Source of the DNA: DATFXF01 sp035258565
Lineage (GTDB): Bacteria; Acidobacteriota; Terriglobia; Acidiferrales; UBA7541
Length of the DNA: 8,877 nt
Assembly (NCBI GenBank): GCA_035258565.1
Contig: DATFXF010000413.1
Coordinates: forward strand, 1-8,877
Direction: 5' to 3'
Positions 6,787 through 8,877 of the stretch are shown here, piece after piece; the stretch's first letter is position 1; every line of letters begins with the position of its first letter. The translations under genes and the position numbers were made by a program. The notes under the pieces were generated by a model that did no database searches, had not been told where the DNA came from, and saw nothing but the letters and a program-made list of their open reading frames with translations.

Positions 6787-7443
6787 ATGACCGCGGCCTT
6801 GAGCACGGCAGGTGCCGTTGCGATTGCCGAATGCTCGGAGCCGAGTTTGTCCCAGTTCGGGCCGTGCTTTTTAGGCCGAACCTGGCCTCTGGTACAGGTA
6901 GCCTTACCGCACTACCCACCATATCGTATGCACACGGATACAGCGATGGATCACCGTACTGCTCGGTTTGAATTCAAGAGAGGACTGATGCTGCTTCGAG
7001 ACCATCGCCCGCAAGCAGCTCTTCGACACATGCGCCGGGCTGTGGCGCTTGATGAGAACAAACCCCACTATTTTTCCTACCTTGGAGTCGCGTTCGCGCT
7101 CGCTGAAAAGAAATGGACGACCGCAGAGCTATACTGCCATACAGCACTGCGCATGAAGCACGACGATGCGCGCTTCCACCTGAACCTGGCCCAAGTGTAC
7201 CTCAGCGCTGGTAGGGGGCACGATGCGCTACGGACTCTCAACGTAGGCTTTCGATGTGCCAAACGATGCTCCCTTCTTACTCGGGCACTTCGTAAGCTTG
7301 TAGTGCGCCGGCCACCTTTGCTTTCGTTTTTAGACCGCAGGCACTTTCTCAACCGCTATCTAGGGGCTGCTAGGTTTAGGATCCTCAACTTTCTCAGCTA
7401 CGGGCATGCACTAAGGAGGAGCGAATCACGTTTCCTCTTGTAG
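6787..7443 (+). CDS. TPR-repeat protein of unknown function
   Basis: This is a 218-residue protein without signal peptide or convincing membrane helix. Two to three tetratricopeptide-type repeats cover about residues 58-160. The first begins ARFEFKRGLMLLRDHRPQAA, with the A-L-R-H-M-R-R-A-V-A-L-D block; the second is YLGVAFALAEKKWTTAELYC; the third is FHLNLAQVYLSAGRGHDALR. A conserved-looking tail follows: VVRRPPLLSFLDRRHFLNRY LG, which I recall from TPR proteins of Acidobacteriota and related phyla. TPRs bind partner proteins; no partner is evident here. I choose the ATG at 6787, preceded by GGGAGAAGAGAGAGA. ATG 6928 would begin closer to the TPRs but lacks a ribosome-binding site. An imperfect inverted repeat (6855-6863 with 6874-6881) lies in the stretch between the two starts. 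The gene points away from the TonB paralogue and towards the tRNA. Confidence 0.72.
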   Translation: MTAALSTAGAVAIAECSEPSLSQFGPCFLGRTWPLVQVALPHYPPYRMHTDTAMDHRTARFEFKRGLMLLRDHRPQAALRHMRRAVALDENKPHYFSYLGVAFALAEKKWTTAELYCHTALRMKHDDARFHLNLAQVYLSAGRGHDALRTLNVGFRCAKRCSLLTRALRKLVVRRPPLLSFLDRRHFLNRYLGAARFRILNFLSYGHALRRSESRFLL

Positions 7444-7792
7444 AAGCCGAGATTCCATACCACGCAACAAAACGGCATTCTTGTCGCCCTATTCCTTTCC
7501 CGTGCTACTAACTTGACGCGGCAGCCTCCGCAGGAGTAAGAGCCAGCCCAAAATTCGCGTCGTTCAACCCAGCTCAAAAGCCCGCGCACAAGTCCGTTGA
7601 GGCAAGGCCCTTCCCTAGGTCGGTCTCGGTTCCGGAATACTGTCCAACGCAAGTAACTGAAATTGCGAGGAAAGATTGGCAGCGCTATTTGACGATTTCA
7701 GCCCTGCCGATGTAGAGTCACAGCGGCGGGTAATGACCCTGGCAGCCGAGGCTCCGAAACCCAGGCTGCTGCCTTCCGCATAAATGAACGGT
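7444..7792. other. Non-coding stretch between the TPR gene and tRNA-Glu
   Basis: I see no gene. A minus-strand open frame across 7398-7652 overlaps the TPR gene's end and has no recognisable domain. The stretch contains the tRNA promoter candidate (7689-7718) and, in the tRNA leader, an inverted repeat GGCAGC/GCTGCC (7741-7746 with 7768-7773). A second, weaker TTGACG lies at 7513-7518 without a good -10 box. Confidence 0.45.
7689..7718 (+). promoter_or_regulatory. Candidate sigma70-type promoter of tRNA-Glu
   Basis: TTGACG (7689-7694) matches five of six -35 bases and TAGAGT (7713-7718) four of six -10 bases, with an 18-base spacer. Transcription would start near 7725, leaving a leader of about 70 bases before the mature tRNA. 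Confidence 0.45.
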
Positions 7793-7867
7793 GGCGCTAT
7801 CGTCTAAGGGTTAGGACACGGCCCTCTCAAGGCCGGAATCCGGGTTCGAATCCCGGTAGCGCTGCCA
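7793..7867 (+). tRNA. tRNA-Glu (anticodon CUC), CCA encoded
   Basis: A complete cloverleaf is readable. The acceptor strands are GGCGCTA and TAGCGCT. The D arm is GTCTAAGGGTTAGGAC. The anticodon arm CGGCC-CTCTCAA-GGCCG carries anticodon CTC, which reads GAG. The variable loop is GAAT, and the T arm is CCGGG-TTCGAAT-CCCGG. Discriminator G7864 and an encoded CCA (7865-7867) follow. All stems pair fully except the first acceptor pair, which is G1-U72. Without CCA it ends at 7864. Confidence 0.96.
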
Positions 7868-7915
7868 CGCCACACAGAATGCAACGGTAAAGAGTTCATC
7901 GGAACAGACAAGACC

Positions 7916-7952
7916 CGGCCCGCTCGCTATTCATCGAGTGGACACCGGGCCG
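7916..7952 (+). terminator. Hairpin downstream of tRNA-Glu, possible terminator or processing element
   Basis: CGGCCCG (7916-7922) pairs with CGGGCCG (7946-7952), seven base pairs and nearly all GC. An inner CTCG/CGAG stem (7923-7926 with 7935-7938) stacks directly on one side. There is no T run after it, so classical intrinsic termination is not clear. The place, about 50 bases after the tRNA, suits a 3' end structure. Confidence 0.35.
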
Positions 7953-8120
7953 CCCGAAAAGACCCTTTGGCACGGCAAAATGTGCCCGCGGACCTCCCTG
8001 AAAATCAGTCGACTATGGGGATGCTTGCCGTCACCATTTGATTCAGCTCGTGCAAGCACCTAAAGGCTGGCCTTTCTGCCTGACCAAATCGAAAGGCGAG
8101 CATTTCCGGACGCCTCCGCG

Positions 8121-8150
8121 TTGACTTGCCTGCAGAGTGCTGCCTATGAT
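8121..8150 (+). promoter_or_regulatory. Candidate sigma70-type promoter of the kinase gene
   Basis: TTGACT (8121-8126) and TATGAT (8145-8150) each match five of six consensus bases, with an 18-base spacer. Transcription would start near 8157, about 20 bases before the ATG at 8178. It is the best promoter match in the window. Confidence 0.5.
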
Positions 8151-8177
8151 GGCCGCAAAAGAAACGCTTGCGCTTCC

Positions 8178-8877
8178 ATGCTCGGCCAAACCATCTCGCA
8201 CTACCGCATCCTGGAGAAATTGGGTGGCGGTGGCATGGGTGTGGTCTACAAGGCCGAAGATACCCGGCTCGGTCGCCAAGTCGCTCTCAAATTCCTGCCC
8301 GATGAAGTTTCCAAGGACCACCATGCGGTGGAGCGATTTCAGCGCGAGGCCCGCGCCGCCTCGGCCCTGAACCATCCGCACATCTGCACCATTCAGGAGA
8401 TCGGGCAGCAGGAGGGGCAGCACTTTATCGTCATGGAGCTGCTCGAAGGACAGATACTGAAGCATCGCATTGGAGGAAAACCACTAGAGACGAAGCACCT
8501 GCTGGAGTGGGGGATGCAGGTGGCCGACGCACTGGAGGCGGCGCACAGGAAGGGCATCATCCATCGGGACATCAAGCCGGCGAATATCTTTGTCACCGAG
8601 CGGGGCCAGGCGGGTGCTGCTCCCGGACGGATCGAGTCCCTGGGCCGTGCTCCCGCTGTCGAACCTTTCGGGCGATGTCTCGCAGGATTACTTCGCCGAC
8701 GGAATGACGGAGGCGTTGATCACCGACCTTGCGCAGATCAGCGCACTGCGCGTAATCTCACGCACTTCGGTGATGCAGTATAAAAGGGGTGAAGCGCCCA
8801 CTGCCGGAAATCGCGCGTGAGTTGAACGTGGACGGCATCATCGAAGGCTCGGTGGTGCGGGTGGGCGACCAGGTGCG
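8178..8877 (+). pseudogene. Serine/threonine protein kinase fused to a TolB/FlgO-like domain, internally deleted and frameshifted (partial)
   Basis: The ATG at 8178 starts MLGQTISHYRILEKLGGGGM, a Hanks-type kinase N-lobe. It has the glycine loop (16-21), the ATP lysine K38 in VALKFL, the alpha-C glutamate E57, the hinge IVMELLEG and the catalytic loop HRDIKPAN with D131, K133 and N136. After VTERGQA (residue 145, near 8612) the expected KILDFGLAK, activation segment, C-lobe and any membrane helix are missing. Sequence jumps in the same frame to GAAPGRIESL and then, after an extra G in GGG (8642-8644), to the next frame: AVLPLSNLSGDVSQDYFADG and MTEALITDLAQISALRVISR. An extra A in AAAA (8782-8785) shifts again; the third frame reads GVKRPLPEIARELNVDGIIE and GSVVRVGDQVR to the window end. 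Such C-terminal domains follow bacterial kinases, notably in Acidobacteriota, and also occur with adenylate-cyclase-like proteins. As read it cannot make an active kinase. Three assembly or sequencing faults would be the alternative. Confidence 0.85.

Larger units (their letters stand above)
7868..8177. other. Non-coding stretch between tRNA-Glu and the kinase gene
   Basis: No gene is recognised. It holds the strong hairpin at 7916-7952, a short AAAGG/CCTTT hairpin at 8062-8075, and the kinase promoter candidate at 8121-8150. The kinase frame is open from a TTG at 8121, but that TTG is the first part of the -35 box, so it is not likely to be a start codon. Confidence 0.45.

Noticed and set aside
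7398..7652. 84-codon minus-strand frame between the TPR gene and the tRNA
   Set aside because: It overlaps the 3' end of the TPR gene, has no domain and no convincing start context.
8043..8465. 140-codon minus-strand frame
   Set aside because: Antisense to the kinase N-lobe, whose motifs are clear on the plus strand.
1..8877. CRISPR arrays, insertion sequences or long direct repeats
   Set aside because: No regularly spaced repeats, transposase-like frames or terminal inverted repeats were seen; the only long similarity is between the two TonB genes.

Overview
The window reads as a chromosomal segment of moderately GC-rich DNA, most likely from the Acidobacteriota. I infer this from family resemblance only. 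A serine/threonine kinase is joined to a TolB/FlgO-like domain, the PilZ domain is of the 'ERRRHxR ... NxSEGG' type, the sensor kinase is a short DUF4118 form, and the TPR protein has a characteristic C-terminus; all are familiar from that phylum. No rRNA or marker gene fixes the assignment.

Region 1 (1-3374, minus strand) is the regulatory and 5' part of a kdp potassium-uptake operon. In transcription order it holds a KdpD-like histidine kinase, the response regulator KdpE (ATGA overlap with the kinase), a UspA-like protein, a 27-residue membrane peptide, KdpF (27 residues) and the first 141 codons of KdpA, which leaves the window at base 1. The kinase lacks the N-terminal KdpD sensor and Usp modules of the classical protein. 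A Usp-like protein is instead encoded separately in the same operon.

Region 2 (3375-4041) has no convincing gene; it carries the presumed kdp promoter and a cluster of small hairpins. Region 3 (4042-6487) holds two convergent TonB-type proteins that are paralogues. The plus-strand protein has a cytoplasmic PilZ domain with an intact c-di-GMP motif, one membrane helix and a periplasmic TonB C-terminal domain. The minus-strand protein lacks PilZ and is broken by a +1 frameshift. A candidate terminator follows the plus-strand gene.

Region 4 (6488-7443) is an intergenic region followed by a TPR-repeat protein. Region 5 (7444-8177) is largely non-coding. It contains tRNA-Glu(CUC) with a plausible promoter and a second good sigma70-type promoter at 8121-8150. 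Region 6 (8178-8877) is a damaged kinase gene: the N-lobe and catalytic loop are intact, the DFG/activation segment and C-lobe are missing, and two single-base frameshifts follow before the window ends.

Functionally, the kdp genes form one potassium-sensing and transport unit. The PilZ-TonB protein suggests a second-messenger input into a TonB-type transducer, which is the least ordinary idea here. Damage is concentrated in the right third: three +1 shifts at short G or A runs, plus a domain deletion. This could be real decay or uncorrected homopolymer errors, and the sequence alone cannot decide.
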